From Toxoplasma gondii ME49 (Eukaryota; Apicomplexa; Conoidasida; Eucoccidiorida; Sarcocystidae): a stretch of 64,000 bases of DNA. The translations under genes were made by a program, and so were the position numbers. The stretch is taken from contig NC_031476.1 of NCBI RefSeq assembly GCF_000006565.2, positions 6,108,400-6,172,399 of the forward strand, read 5' to 3'. A model generated the notes under the pieces. That model was given only the letters and a program-made list of their open reading frames with translations. It had not been told where the DNA came from and made no database searches. Every line of letters begins with the position of its first letter. Position 1 is the stretch's first letter. Below, piece by piece: positions 12,870-24,052 of this stretch.

Positions 12870-13036
12870 GTACATATATATATATATATATGAAAGGATG
12901 ATGCCTGTATATACAGAGGAAAGTGTATATGTATGCATATACATATATATATATATATATATATGAAAGGATGATGCCTGTATATAAAGAGGAAAGTATA
13001 TATGTATGCATATAGATATATATATACATATATATA
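12870..13036. repeat. Duplicated 73-bp unit containing (TA)n
   Basis: The block TGAAAGGATGATGCCTGTAT occurs at 12891 and again at 12964, each time followed by a near-identical GAGGAAAGT-TATATGTATGCATAT segment and a (TA)n run. It is a recent local duplication in non-coding sequence between the NDK and DPY-30/AK parts. Confidence 0.9.
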
Positions 13037-13790
13037 TTTTAAGGGAGCTTTGGAATTCGAATTTCCATAGAAGGGGAGAACTCAGTCGATGAATCTGAGA
13101 GACTGTAGGTGTCCTTGTTCGAGAACTGTTCAGAAAAGGTAACTTGATTTGTGAGCTGTGTCACGATTCTGAGAGTTGTCCTCGTGTAGCTCGGAGATTG
13201 CCACTGTGTTTCAAACTCCGCTTGTCAGTTTTGTTCGGGAGACTGTCGTGCACAGACCGACTTGGAAATGAGGATTTGCAGCGTCGGGGGAACTGGGTCA
13301 CGCTCAGAAGACTCGCTGCGAAAGGAAACAAGAAAACGCCTTGGCCGTCGTTTCCGGTGTGCACATTATGAGGGTCGCTGCAGAGTCATCAAGATACTGG
13401 AGAAGCGCGCAACTCAGCAGCGGATATACTGTCGCTACGTCGATCCTCATCACAGCTCCCCAAAGTGAAATCTCGTTTCTACAGGCACAGTTCAAACGGC
13501 CTCCGTGAAATGAATACATGTAGACATACACGCGTATGCTCTTTGATACATCCCTGCCTATATATATATATATATATATATATATACGTTACTTCTTAAG
13601 TCTACATGTTTGTGTTCTCTTGCAAGTTCGTCCCAGATACCTTTGTCCGCCTATCAGTTGGTGTCCAGTCACATGTATTTTCATGAACGAACCGTCCGTG
13701 TAGCTGTGCACGCAGTTATTTGTACAGTGAATGCGTGGTTTTTTGTTTCTTAAACGGGTCGCATCTGTTTTCGTCTCCGCAGACATTGGC

Positions 13791-14471
13791 CTACAGTTCA
13801 ATTGTTTTTCCGAAAGTCGCCCGCTTAAGGAAGACGTAGTCGTTGATGGACTCCGCATTGGGGATGGGGTACATCGGCAGCTCTGGGAAGAAGAAGGCAA
13901 TCGCCTGCTCTGCTTGGCTTCGCGTCTCCGACGCGTGGACTACGCTGCGCAGGCGGCTCTTCGAATATAAGCCGCGCAAACTTTTGCCTCTTGGCAGAGC
14001 CCCCAAGTCCGTTCTCGCGCCCACGACGTCCCGCCACACTGCCACAGCGCTGACGCGCATGAGGACGAGCGCCGTTACAGGCCTGTTCGTCATAAATTCC
14101 AATAACTCTGGAAAATACGATTCTCCTCGGTGTTTCTGCAAATTCCGCAAGCAAAGACAGAGGACAAACGCTGGGGCAAATGCAGAGGAAAGCCCGGTAA
14201 AAACGTATTTAAAGACGTATCTGCCTGGAGTGGACGGACAGACGTAGGGAAGGAAACAAATGTTGAGAGACACAGAGCGTCTATATGTACACGTTTCCAT
14301 ATATACATGCATGCGTACAGACATGCATACATACATACATAAATGCATACATAAATGCAAAGATGTGCGTATATTCTACACGAATTCACATATACAGAAC
14401 ATGCTCATCTGGACGCACGCGTTGTAGATCCATGCCCACACATAGAGGGTCTTATGTATATCTACATATAT

Positions 14472-14512
<41 letters not shown>

Positions 14513-17500
14513 ATTTATAGGATTTATAGGAGTTAGTTGTTCATATGTGTGTCTGTGTGCAGACATATGTGAGTGCAGATGTCAACCTGTGTTCTTCCTG
14601 TGTACAAATCTCGTATCGTATACGTAGAGGACGTAGATGGCCTCTTTTCACAGCTAACAACCGACGCATGTTTACAAGTGTGTGTTGGGTGTTTTACAGC
14701 GTAGAGTTGCATAAAGCCTTGTTTGTCCAGCACGATCTCCTTTCGACTGATGATTTGGAATCTCTTCTTTTCGATTTCCTCGAAGATCGAGCGGCGAAGT
14801 GTGGCGTCCATTCCATCGGGCTTGATCAGCGCGAAGGTTCTCTCAAGCGCGAAGTTTGCTTCCGCGAAAAAGAGGGAAATCGCTTTCTCCACATCCGCTG
14901 CGCAGCTGGCTCCGTGCTAAAAAACGTCCGACCGAGAAATCGAAAAGTGTACACTTTCCATGCAGTCCAAGAGAGACCCTTCTCCACACACAAGTCGCAT
15001 TCCTGGTCAGTCAACAGAGCACCCTCTCCTACTCAGAAATGAAGGAATACATATTCAGATGCGGATATGTATACCGACATGCGATCTTTTACTCCTACAT
15101 GCATACATGCATACATGCACAATATACATATAGATACTTCTGCATCTATGCCTTCAAACACGTCTGTAGATACATGTGTGCACAGTGCACACTTCCATTT
15201 ACATATACATATACATATATATATATACAGATATATACGCATATACATATATACAGATATATATATATATATACAGATATATATATATATATATACACAT
15301 ATATATATATACAGATATCTGCAGATATGCCCATAGGGAACAGCGTGCAGCAGTCGGTACAGATTGGACGACCGAGACCCCTGTGGACAGAGATCTGCAT
15401 GTAAATGTAACCTGAAGATATTAGAGACGTCGTCGCGTCGTTTCTGGATTTCTGTTCGTGGTTTTCTTCGAACTCTTAGCAGTCTCGCGGCTTCCCTCAC
15501 CACGGCGTTTCGCGTTGCATCTGCACCAAAGCGAGCGCGGAGAGTCCCTTTCGCACTCTGCCGAGCTTGCATGCTGTCTCGGGGTCCACAGAGAAGCTTC
15601 CATCTTCTGCATGCCGCTTGGCCTTCGAGAATCAAAACGACTGCAAGAAACGGCAAGCGACACCCTCGGCGTAGTTGCTTTCTAGGCAGGTTCTCCCCTG
15701 CTTCTTGCTTGTTCCGTACCCCAGAGACGCGGAACGTATCTCGACCTAGTCTCAACGACCTAGTTTCAACGACCTAGTCTCAACAACCTAGTTTCAACGA
15801 CCTAGTCTCAACGACCTAGTTTCAACGACCTAGTCTCAAGCGCGAGAGATCGTAAAAACGGTTTCAGCACACGGTCGCCCGGTGAGCTCCGGAGAGCGTC
15901 TCTGATCTGCGTCGTTCTTTGCAACACCTGTGGTGAGGTTCTGTGCTCTGTTTGCTGTTTTTCCGCGATACACTGCCGAAGCGAGGGGAGCGACTGTTTT
16001 CATTTTGTGGCGGAGACGCAGAAGCGACCTCTCGTTACCATAATTCACTGAGAACTCCTGGAGACGCAACAAGCCGTCTTCGACCTCACACTGTTTCGGT
16101 GAGCTCGCAAGCCTTTATATTCATACAGATGGAGATAAACACGAGACGGGAGGCGTAGACTGCCATTTGTGGCTCGATGGACCTCTCCCACCCAGGGAAC
16201 TGAAGAACTCAAGGAACGCTCAACGTCAAGCCACACCGTACTGGATTGGAAGTCGCTAGCACCGGACGCGTTGCTGAAAGAAATGCCATGCAAAACGCAA
16301 AGTCCGAGAAGGCGGTTCTACGATGTTAACAGAGAAACGAGTTTCGTAGAAATCTACCGAGCGATTCGCTGGCCTCTCGCGAGGAACGAAAGCTGCTGTC
16401 GTACCGACTCCATCCGAGCCTGTGAGAAACAGGCGGAGATCGTCGTAGAAAGGCTGAAAGAAAGAAAACAGAATTTCACTGCAGAAGACTCGAAACCCAG
16501 AAACGACAAGAATCCGGAAGGTTTCTGTTCGCCTCTGTGGACGAACACCTGTGAAGGTTTTCACCGTCACAGAAAGCCAGAAAGAACGAAGAAATGTAGA
16601 AAGGCGAAGAAAGGCACACTGCACTCGGAGCCTACAGAGTTTCAGAGAAATACCGGAGACGAAAAGCCTCCAGCTGTCTCCTCTGTTGAGACAGACGTCG
16701 CTGCTCAACAGCTACCTATTCACATGCTTAGAAGACTCGCACGTATACCGCCATTCCCCTACACATGCACATAGGTGGACACATACACAAACGTGTACGC
16801 GTCTCTATTCAGATATTTATATATATATATATACATATATATACATATATATATATATATAATGCATGTGTGTGTATAAGTACCTATTCGTATACACATA
16901 CATAGACAAGTATCTATTCATCTGCAAATATATATATATATATATAGACACACGTTCCTGCCTGTGTATGTGGTGTATTGACAACAGGTGCACTTGGAAC
17001 TGAGCTTAGAACCGCATGGATTGGCAGGTGCGAAGGAGCATTCTGTTCGCATAGGCCGCGCATGCCTGTTTTGATGTGTTTCGTTTAATGCTTACTTTGT
17101 CTTTATGTTCTTCGTACACTGCATCGACGGCGCTTTCAGACAGGCGCAAGTGGCGCTGCCCAATGATGTCAAGTCCAGAATCGAGGATGGCGTCTCGGAT
17201 CTGCTCACAGGCTCCAGCGCCCACGGCGTCAGGTTTTATCATCGCGAAAGTTCTCTCTACAGGGCATTTGTCGACTGAAGAAGGCAGGAAGAGGAAACAG
17301 CCGCGTTTGACACAACCATATGCGTCGCTCTACAGCCTCAACTGTCTTGCACTCGGAACAGTGCACCTTTTCCATCTTTTTCGTGAACGTTTCCGGTGCA
17401 TGTTGGGGTCCTGCCACCATCTCAATCGAGTCGAGAGACAAGGCAGAAAAAACACAGGAAACAGAGAGGAAGGAGAAACCGAGAAGACGGGGGAAACGGA

Positions 17501-19383
17501 GAGGAAGGAGCGACCAGGAGAATGGAGTCGAAGAGAAGGACAGCAAACGTGGATACAGATAGAGAGAGGAACGGGAAGAGAGCTCGAGAAACGAAGGGAG
17601 ACAACTGAAGAGGCAGGACCGCATGGAGCAGCATCTTCGAAGCTCGGCGCACATAAGGGGAGAGACTACCGCGGGAGCAATCACTCAGAGACAGAAAGGT
17701 GCATCCATCCTCAGAGTGAGTTCAGGATCGGGATACGAAGGTCGTGACTGAACGCTTTCGGAAGGTGTGGTAGGTGCACACGCAGGCATCTCATCTTGGA
17801 AAAAAGAGAGAGTCGTTTCCAGTCAATTTGGTTTTTTGGTGTGGCACGACTTGCATATGAAAGTGAACAGAAGAGTCCAGCAGACCAGACTGACGCGGCT
17901 TCTTCCGGACTTGCCGAGTCAGCTTCAAGCTGTGTAGCGCGAATGCCTGAGGTGTCTATCGAGCCCCGTGAGAATCGCAAACAACAACGATGGCGTCAAA
18001 CAGTTTCATGCGTCGATACCTCGAATATCTGCACACGCACATGCACCGCCCTCTACAGCTGCGTCGTCTGGACTGGCAACAAAGCAAGCTCGACCACAAC
18101 CCACAACGAGAGATCGTAGAAGTTTTTCTTGCTCTCTAGTCCCTTGGTGCGAAGTACGCAGGCGTGAGGTTCGGCCGACGGTATGGTGAACGACGCGGCA
18201 GGCGCGCTGGCTCGCGTGGAGTCTCTCCTTTGATTTCCATGAACACCACGGAGGGGAGACGAAAAGAAGGAATGTCCAATCCTAACAGCAAGAAAAAAGG
18301 GTGTAGAGTGCTACGATTGGGACCACAGCTTCGGTGGCAAACAGAAACCCCCTTGTTCCCGGAACCGTTGTTTCTCGTTTCTTTCGCCTACGACACGGAA
18401 AGAAGAATTCCATGTCTCGCTGGAATGCCCAGTCGCAGCTACTGCAGTAGAAGCCGGCGCCTCCGCCTTCCGGGAGAAACATTGCTCGTAAACTGAAGCA
18501 GAAAGAGAACAAAGAAAACGTTCTCTTTTCTGAAGCCACCCCGACAGCTCTCTTTTTCCCAACGGACGGAAATCTCCGACGGTGGAGTTCGCGGCTTCAA
18601 TACCTGCAGGGGTGCTACAACCAATCACGCGGCAGTGGAAGGTACAGAAAGCTACTCCACACAACCGATAAAAGGCAAGATAAATCGTGATCTACAGAAG
18701 TTTTCAACGTGGCGTCAGAGAGGCAAGATCAAACACAAAGAACCTCTTTGCTGTGACGTCAAATAGGCACGATTAAAAAAACAAAGAAGCGTTCGCATGT
18801 GACAGTATCTACGTAGTGTCCTCCCAGGAGCCCAGATACGAAATAGGGAACTGGGAAAAGGAGGTGTGTAATGCCTGTAGGACCGCAGAAACTCATTTGT
18901 CCTCCTCTCCTCATGGTGGAACATATCCAAAAAAGGGGGATGTTCGGCCTTCTGGGGCCGCATGAGGAGACGCGCCGTCAAAGGCAAAAGTCGCAAGCCG
19001 TGAGACAACATTTTACTTCCGAGTATTTGGTTTTTCAGGCTCTCTGTGTTTCAGAGAACAACGGATTTGAAGTCACGGTTTACACGCACTTTGGCCTGCC
19101 AGTTTCCTGGCACTTCTTCGCCTCCTGGAGATCCTCCGGCCCGAGTAAGTCGAGAAGTCGAGAGACGGTGGACCCCTCAGGGTGCTGAAGAACTTGCAGG
19201 CGAACGAGTCCGGAGCAAACTTGAGAAAGAAAAAGAGACCTCTCGGTCCACGCCGGAGTCGCCTCGAAAAAACGCTCTGCTTCATTCTGCACAGAAATGG
19301 ACAACGCATGTCCAGCCACAACACACATTCGTTACTTCCATGTACACATGCATACAAATATATACAGATATATGCATACATAG

Positions 19384-19418
<35 letters not shown>

Positions 19419-21920
19419 TTCATGAATATACTTGCAGGTACATATAAATACATACATACAGGTAGACGCATAGGGTTGGCACAGGCGTGAGTTTGCACGC
19501 AGGCACATCCTTGTCATTATTTCTGTGTATACGCAGGTTGGTAAGCACATACAAATATGCATTTACGCATATACATATATATATACATAAACATATGTGT
19601 TTATATACAGCATGGTTGAGTTCGAACAGATGGAGAAAAACAAGTTCGTGAGAACTGCAAAGAGGTGTATGTGAGGTAGCTGAATTCACCTCTGTGTAGA
19701 GGCATGTGCTGGAGTTTCGGAAACCGTTGGACTACCGCAGGCTGTCGAATCTCGTCGTTTACCACTGCATTTGATTCGTGAGGGCGCTACGATCTTTGCT
19801 CGCTCTTGTCTGAAATGCCGGTGCAGGGGTATTAGGGGCAGCACGCGAGAGAAAGTTGTCTGAGTCGAAACTTCTTCTTTTCAAACGAGAAGGACTTCTT
19901 CCGTGGTGCGTTTTTCAGTTGAGACCCATCTCGGTGTTACAGGCAGTCCGATCATCTCCCGATCAAGAGAGACAAGGCTGCAAAGACCTAAGTTGTTCGT
20001 AAAGACGACCATTAGGAAGGGGGCAGGCAAAGCGACTATCGTGGTATTTGCACAGCAGCCTTTTCGAAATCGGCTTACGTGAGTGAAGCAGAATTCTTTT
20101 TCTCGAATGATGTCAAAATCCTTGTCGAGGAGAACATCGACGATCGACGGGATCTGGAAGCATCGACAGGACTGAAGCTGCTTCTGTGTTCCTCACGTCC
20201 TTTCTTTCAACGGGTGTCTCAGTTGTGCTCTTCCTAGGTTTCCTTGCGAATTAAAAAGTGGACCTCTCTGTTTCCTCTCAACACCAAAACGCGGTGTGTA
20301 GCCCAAACAGCTACCGCCCCATGCAGGCGCAGAAGAAATGCATCTGTTCCCAACTTCCCAACGAGCACGAAGACAAAAAAAAACACTCGAAACAGCTCAC
20401 CTCGAAACAGCTCACCTCCTGTGGCTCATGCGCATAATCACAACTATAAATATATACATATATATATACATATATATATACATATCTAGAGTATATTGTT
20501 GATAGATCGATTTACTGTATAGACGTGTGCATATCTGTGCTGCGGAGAAAAGTAAGTTCCCGTCGCATATCCGAAGATTGCTGGGAGCTTGTGTGACGGC
20601 GGCATATCTACACAGCAGTCCTTTTCTCGCGAGAAACAGAAGAGCGCGCCTCTCTGTCTGTCTACATAGGATGAAAATAACGAGGGCGTCTACGGAAACC
20701 TCGACGGCAGTGGTAGAAGTTGTTTCCCACTTTTTCGAACTGTGTGGCCATGTCACCTTGTTGACCGCCTTCGGCCCTCCGTTGCTTGCATCAGGGTGAT
20801 ACGGTTGGAAAAATGGCGTCGGGAGAACCTCACCTTCTCCGTTCGGACGACTTCGGGGAAAATGAGGAGAACTGCTCCCTCTCCCCGGTGCGTCACCGCC
20901 ATTGTTTTCTGTCACATGGCAAAGAACGTGGAAGTCGAACAAGCCAGACCGCAACGTGAGCGCTCTTCTTTCATCATCCAGGATTCCCTTTGCTCAGATT
21001 TACACCACCGTCAGGAGACAAAAAAACAGAGAATCCCGAGCACACACATGTTTACGTAGAACACCTAAGACGTCTCTACAGTGTAAAGGTGAGACGTCGA
21101 TGGCTGACGAAGCGGGAGGAAAAGCAGGTGGGAGGCATCTCTCAGGCCCCCATACCGAGAAAGCGACGGAACGCGAAGGCGGTCCAGCTTCGATTTCAAG
21201 GGATCCAACACACAAAGAGCGTCGGTTTCGCGCGTTGCTTCGAGGATTCCGCGGTGAAACAGGTACAGGTCAACTCTGCTGGGATGCGGCAAACATCAAC
21301 TCTACAGAGAAAGCATCTCCTTACCACGCGACATCTACAGGACGCGTCGAACTGTTTCCACTGCTGAGGCATCCAAGTCCTCACAGCAACGCGAAGACAC
21401 AACGCCGCTTGCGACCCGCAGGAAGAGCGAACACCCTCACGAACAAGCGGGCAGATAAAAAGCGCTCCAAGAAACAGAGGCTGGAAAAGCGAGTGCGCCA
21501 GGGACTCGGAAAGAGAACGTGGGCAACCAAGAAAGAAAAGAAGAGAGCGCTCATCAGTGACAACAAAAAGTAGACCAAGAGGGAAAGGCAGAGAGGACAA
21601 GGGCAGGAACAAGATGGAGAACAGGAGAGGGAGTAAGAGAGAAAACAAGAAACAGATCAAGAAAAGGCATATAAGAGCGACACAGTGAAGGAACGGCACG
21701 GAGATGAAGTCCTTGTTTTGGTGGTGAGTGTGTCGTCACCCACCTCGAGAGATAAAGGTTCCGTTGCAGGAATCGTTCTCCGTTTGTCAGTTCGCGAAAT
21801 GGGAGACGGTGGTTCGCCTTGGCATTCCAGGCAGAAATGTGTTGACTTCCACCTCTGTTTCGATGAAGGACAACAGCTGCGAATTCTTCTGCGACCTCCT
21901 CTTTGTCCGGCAACGCAACG
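13791..21920 (-). CDS. Multi-NDK protein (NME family), possibly fused to the downstream AK gene; 5' end unresolved
   Basis: Nucleoside diphosphate kinases move a gamma-phosphate between nucleotides through a phospho-histidine; multi-NDK members (NME7, NME8) are mostly axonemal. Exons that join in phase, in transcription order: 20908-20834 to 20153-20079 (start of NDK1); 17274-17096, 16453-16405, 15640-15501, 14916-14698 and 14135-13791 (NDK2 and NDK3). Exon 19184-19090 is a clear NDK fragment ([10 protein letters not shown]). Open frames at about 21900-21750 and 21275-21130 look coding and could be a DM10-like module. The piece near 17946 ([10 protein letters not shown]) is tentative because its phase does not fit. 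The last exon can end at a TAG (13791-13793) or splice at a GTAGGC donor whose first bases overlap that stop, which would fuse it to the DPY-30/AK exons. The introns hold (TA)n tracts. The start codon was not found and probably lies at 22-23 kb. Confidence 0.72.
13860..14855 (-). other. NDK domain 3 with altered active-site loop
   Basis: It starts directly after domain 2 in the same exon ([12 protein letters not shown], then [17 protein letters not shown]) and continues after an in-phase intron at 14135 with [26 protein letters not shown] and SLRGLY. The active-site loop reads RSVVHASET: the histidine is kept, the conserved asparagine is Ser and the glycine is Ala. It ends AIAFFFPE. A short linker follows ([15 protein letters not shown]), similar in placement to the region between the NDK and DPY-30 parts of NME5-type proteins. 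Confidence 0.85.
14458..14515. repeat. (TA)n microsatellite
   Basis: Run within the intron that splits NDK domain 3 (14698 to 14135). Confidence 0.9.
15199..15318. repeat. ATACAGATATA / CATATA compound microsatellite
   Basis: Imperfect CATATA, (TA)n and ATACAGATATAT units in the intron between NDK2 exons ending 15501 and starting 14916. Confidence 0.9.
15741..15839. repeat. 15-bp minisatellite
   Basis: About 6.5 head-to-tail copies of CGACCTAGTCTCAA / CGACCTAGTTTCAA alternate, giving a 30-bp higher-order period. It lies in the intron between NDK2 exons 16453-16405 and 15640-15501. Confidence 0.92.
16818..16948. repeat. TA/CATA microsatellite cluster
   Basis: Two (TA)n-rich runs (16818-16862 and 16926-16948) in the intron following the KPD-bearing NDK2 exon. 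Confidence 0.85.
19090..20908 (-). other. NDK domain 1, degenerate
   Basis: Exon 20908-20834 ends in an NDK beta-1-like strand, [13 protein letters not shown]. The family ATP-site motif is I-K-P-D, so the lysine and aspartate are replaced (F-P-E). It joins in phase to 20153-20079 ([20 protein letters not shown], the NDK alpha-1/beta-2 region). Exon 19184-19090 carries the Kpn-loop/Gly-Pro stretch ([15 protein letters not shown]). I did not find the FY..H and G-P-V strand exon between 20079 and 19184. No convincing N-x-x-H-G-S-D active site was seen either; the best C-terminal candidate, near 17946, lacks the histidine. This domain is probably non-catalytic. Confidence 0.6.
19380..19430. repeat. 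(TA)n microsatellite
   Basis: Intronic run in the NDK1 part of the locus, between exons ending 20079 and starting 19184. Confidence 0.9.
21130..21920 (-). other. Possible DM10-like module upstream of NDK1
   Basis: The open frame at about 21900-21750 ends [14 protein letters not shown] at a GTGGGT donor (phase 2) and joins in phase to a candidate exon starting at 21275 ([20 protein letters not shown]). In NME7 a DM10 domain with an FLKR-type motif and a following basic/hydrophobic strand immediately precedes NDK1, and the order here is the same. The similarity is weak and the second exon's donor is not resolved, so this is an inference from position and motif shape. Confidence 0.3.
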
Positions 21921-21999
21921 CGCGCCTCGAATCAGTGTTCGCTTCCAAGAGACCGAACCGTCTTCCCCTTCTGCTGCCCACGCTCGTCCAGCACCAGCG

Positions 22000-22170
22000 G
22001 CTTACTGAGACGAATCCAACGCCTCTCTACCGATCTGTCCGGATGGAAGTAGGTATGGACGCAGAGGCGCTTCTTCAGTTACATATACATATAGGGGAAA
22101 AACGACGAAGTCTGCCTACACAAGCACGCACACAGATGTACATAATACTTCTTTTTGCCAGAACGTATAC

Positions 22171-22202
<32 letters not shown>

Positions 22203-24052
22203 GCGCAGTTGCGTGCGGCTCAATGGGAATCCCGCAAGGTAGAACTCGAGAAAGAACTGTGAATTCGATCGAAGAAGTAGAGATATGTAGGTATGCGGGG
22301 TGCTGGACTTGCCGTGGCGTTCAGGGCTGTTTGCCCTGAGAGGTTACATCGAGAGTTGTCGCACGCTTGTTGGAGAACGAAGGGTATTCTGAGCTTTCTG
22401 AAGTGTTGAGAAGCCAAGGAAGAAAGATGTGCGAGGCAGGGGGGTCGCCGAAGCTTTCTGCGGAGAGAAAGTCGTCTCTGGAGTCCTTGCGGAGCTGCAG
22501 CGGATCGTTGAGGTTCGCAAGTGGAAGCGACGGAAAAAGCATAAGCCACTATAGAGCAGGACGCCTTTCCTGTGTATCGGGCAAACAGTTGGTCGGTGTT
22601 GACGAAGACGCGAAGCCCACAAAAGTGCAGTTCGGTGTGTCTGTTGGACTGTTCAGATGGTTCTCCAACAAGAGGGACTGAGAAAAGCCGAGTGTGAAAC
22701 TCTGCAGTGCCTGTCGACCATCTGTGTAGGATGCGAGTGTGAGAAGCAGGTGCTACTTATTCTTGTGAGGCACATAGCGGAGGAGTATCGGGGACAGCGG
22801 ATGCAAGAAGTAAAGAGAGTCTACATGGGCAGGAAAGGAGTTCTACTGGAAGGACGCGAGCGGCAAAGACTTGTTGTTCGCTGGCGTTTCTCCAGTGCCA
22901 GTGTAGCGATTTTCGCCTCCACTCGCGGAAAGCGGCGCGCGTTCCTGTTCACGTTTTTCTCTCCGCTGTTGAGGAAGTCTCTATCTTCTGTTTGTTGAGA
23001 GCCGTGTCTGTGTGCCGACAGAATCGCCGCAGGAAACGGTCCGCTTTCTGCTTTCTCCGTTTTCCGCGAACAAACGGTTCACTGCTAGATGCTGCAGAAA
23101 ACGCGTTCTCGCTCTCACCCCACCCACTGGCTTTTGAATCGCGAGTTCCAGCACACCTTTGCGTGTTCTCTCTTTCTCTCCACAGTTGCCAACAAAGGCA
23201 AGGAAGCAGAGCTGCCGTCGAAAAAGAACTCGAAGATTCCAACCTCTCCTTTAAGAGCGCATTTTTCACGCGCGGTTTCTCGTTCGGCTCTGTGACGACA
23301 AAGCAGAACCGGCACCGCCGCGGAGCTTCTCAGGAAAAGACGCCTGGTCTCAACGTTCTTTCACTCCGCGAGCATGCAGTCTCGTGAAACTCGCTTTTTT
23401 CATAAAAACCTCTTCTCCACGATGCACACCTGCGGTGCAGCTTGCACAGCGACACCCCCTAGAGTCGTCAGCGCAGGGCAAGTGGGGACGCCTGTTCTCT
23501 GAATGCTGCGAGCGTCGCCGCGCGCTAGTTCGCGTCCCTTCATGGAGACAAAGCGGAAAGAGAAACCTTTCCGCATGTGTGCATTGGAAAGTGGAGAGCA
23601 GACGAGGGAAGTCGAGTTTTTTTCGTGTCTGGTTGACGGGAGGCAAGCGTTTGTCACGGCTCCCGGAGAACCACCTCCGCTGTCTGCACGTCTCTCACTA
23701 GACTTTTGCAAGGCATCTTCAGATTTTCCGTTTCGCCTTCGCCTCGCCGGCGCCAGAGAAGTCCTTTGACACTTCACACGGAGGAAAGGGTCGCGCTGCG
23801 TTCCCTTTTTCGGCTTTGGCGGGGTACCGCTGCCTTCTCCGGCGCTTCGCGTGGACATGCAGCGCGAGCTCCTTCGACCTTCGACGGCGTCAACTCGGTT
23901 CTGAAGGCCTTGCCTCTCGCCACCCGGTCTTCGATCGGCGGTCTCTCTGCTCTCTTTCGGCGCGAGTCTCTCACTCTGCTTGCCCGCGTCCCCCGTTCTG
24001 TCCGTTCCGTCACCCGCCACTGCGGCGAGGGACCAGGCTCCAAGACGGCACA
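22000..24052. promoter_or_regulatory. Divergent intergenic region, presumed shared promoter zone
   Basis: The NDK/AK locus runs leftward and the MSC-domain gene rightward from this interval. It should hold both 5' UTRs, both promoters and the missing first exon(s) of the NDK gene. No TATA box is expected in this lineage and I identified no defined element. An open frame at 22367-22681 (+) and its minus-strand counterpart are protein-like, but neither could be tied to a gene. A (TA)n tract lies at 22170-22204. Confidence 0.35.

Larger units (their letters stand above)
14870..17274 (-). other. NDK domain 2, complete over four exons with active-site histidine
   Basis: Exon 17274-17096 reads [12 protein letters not shown] and ends EEHKDK at a GTAAGC donor. 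Exon 16453-16405 is only 49 bp ([12 protein letters not shown]). Exon 15640-15501 carries [21 protein letters not shown] and RNAV. Exon 14916-14698 begins with the catalytic H-G-A (family: H-G-S-D) and runs into EKAISLFF. All four joins are phase-consistent. The KPD lysine, the RARFG arginine, the Asn and His of the active-site loop and the following Glu are retained; the serine after H-G is alanine. Catalysis is possible but not assured. Confidence 0.85.

Noticed and set aside
15033..15755. 240-codon minus-strand frame as one gene
   Set aside because: Only 15640-15501 within it is NDK2 coding; the remainder is intron, including a microsatellite read as Tyr-Ile-Cys repeats.
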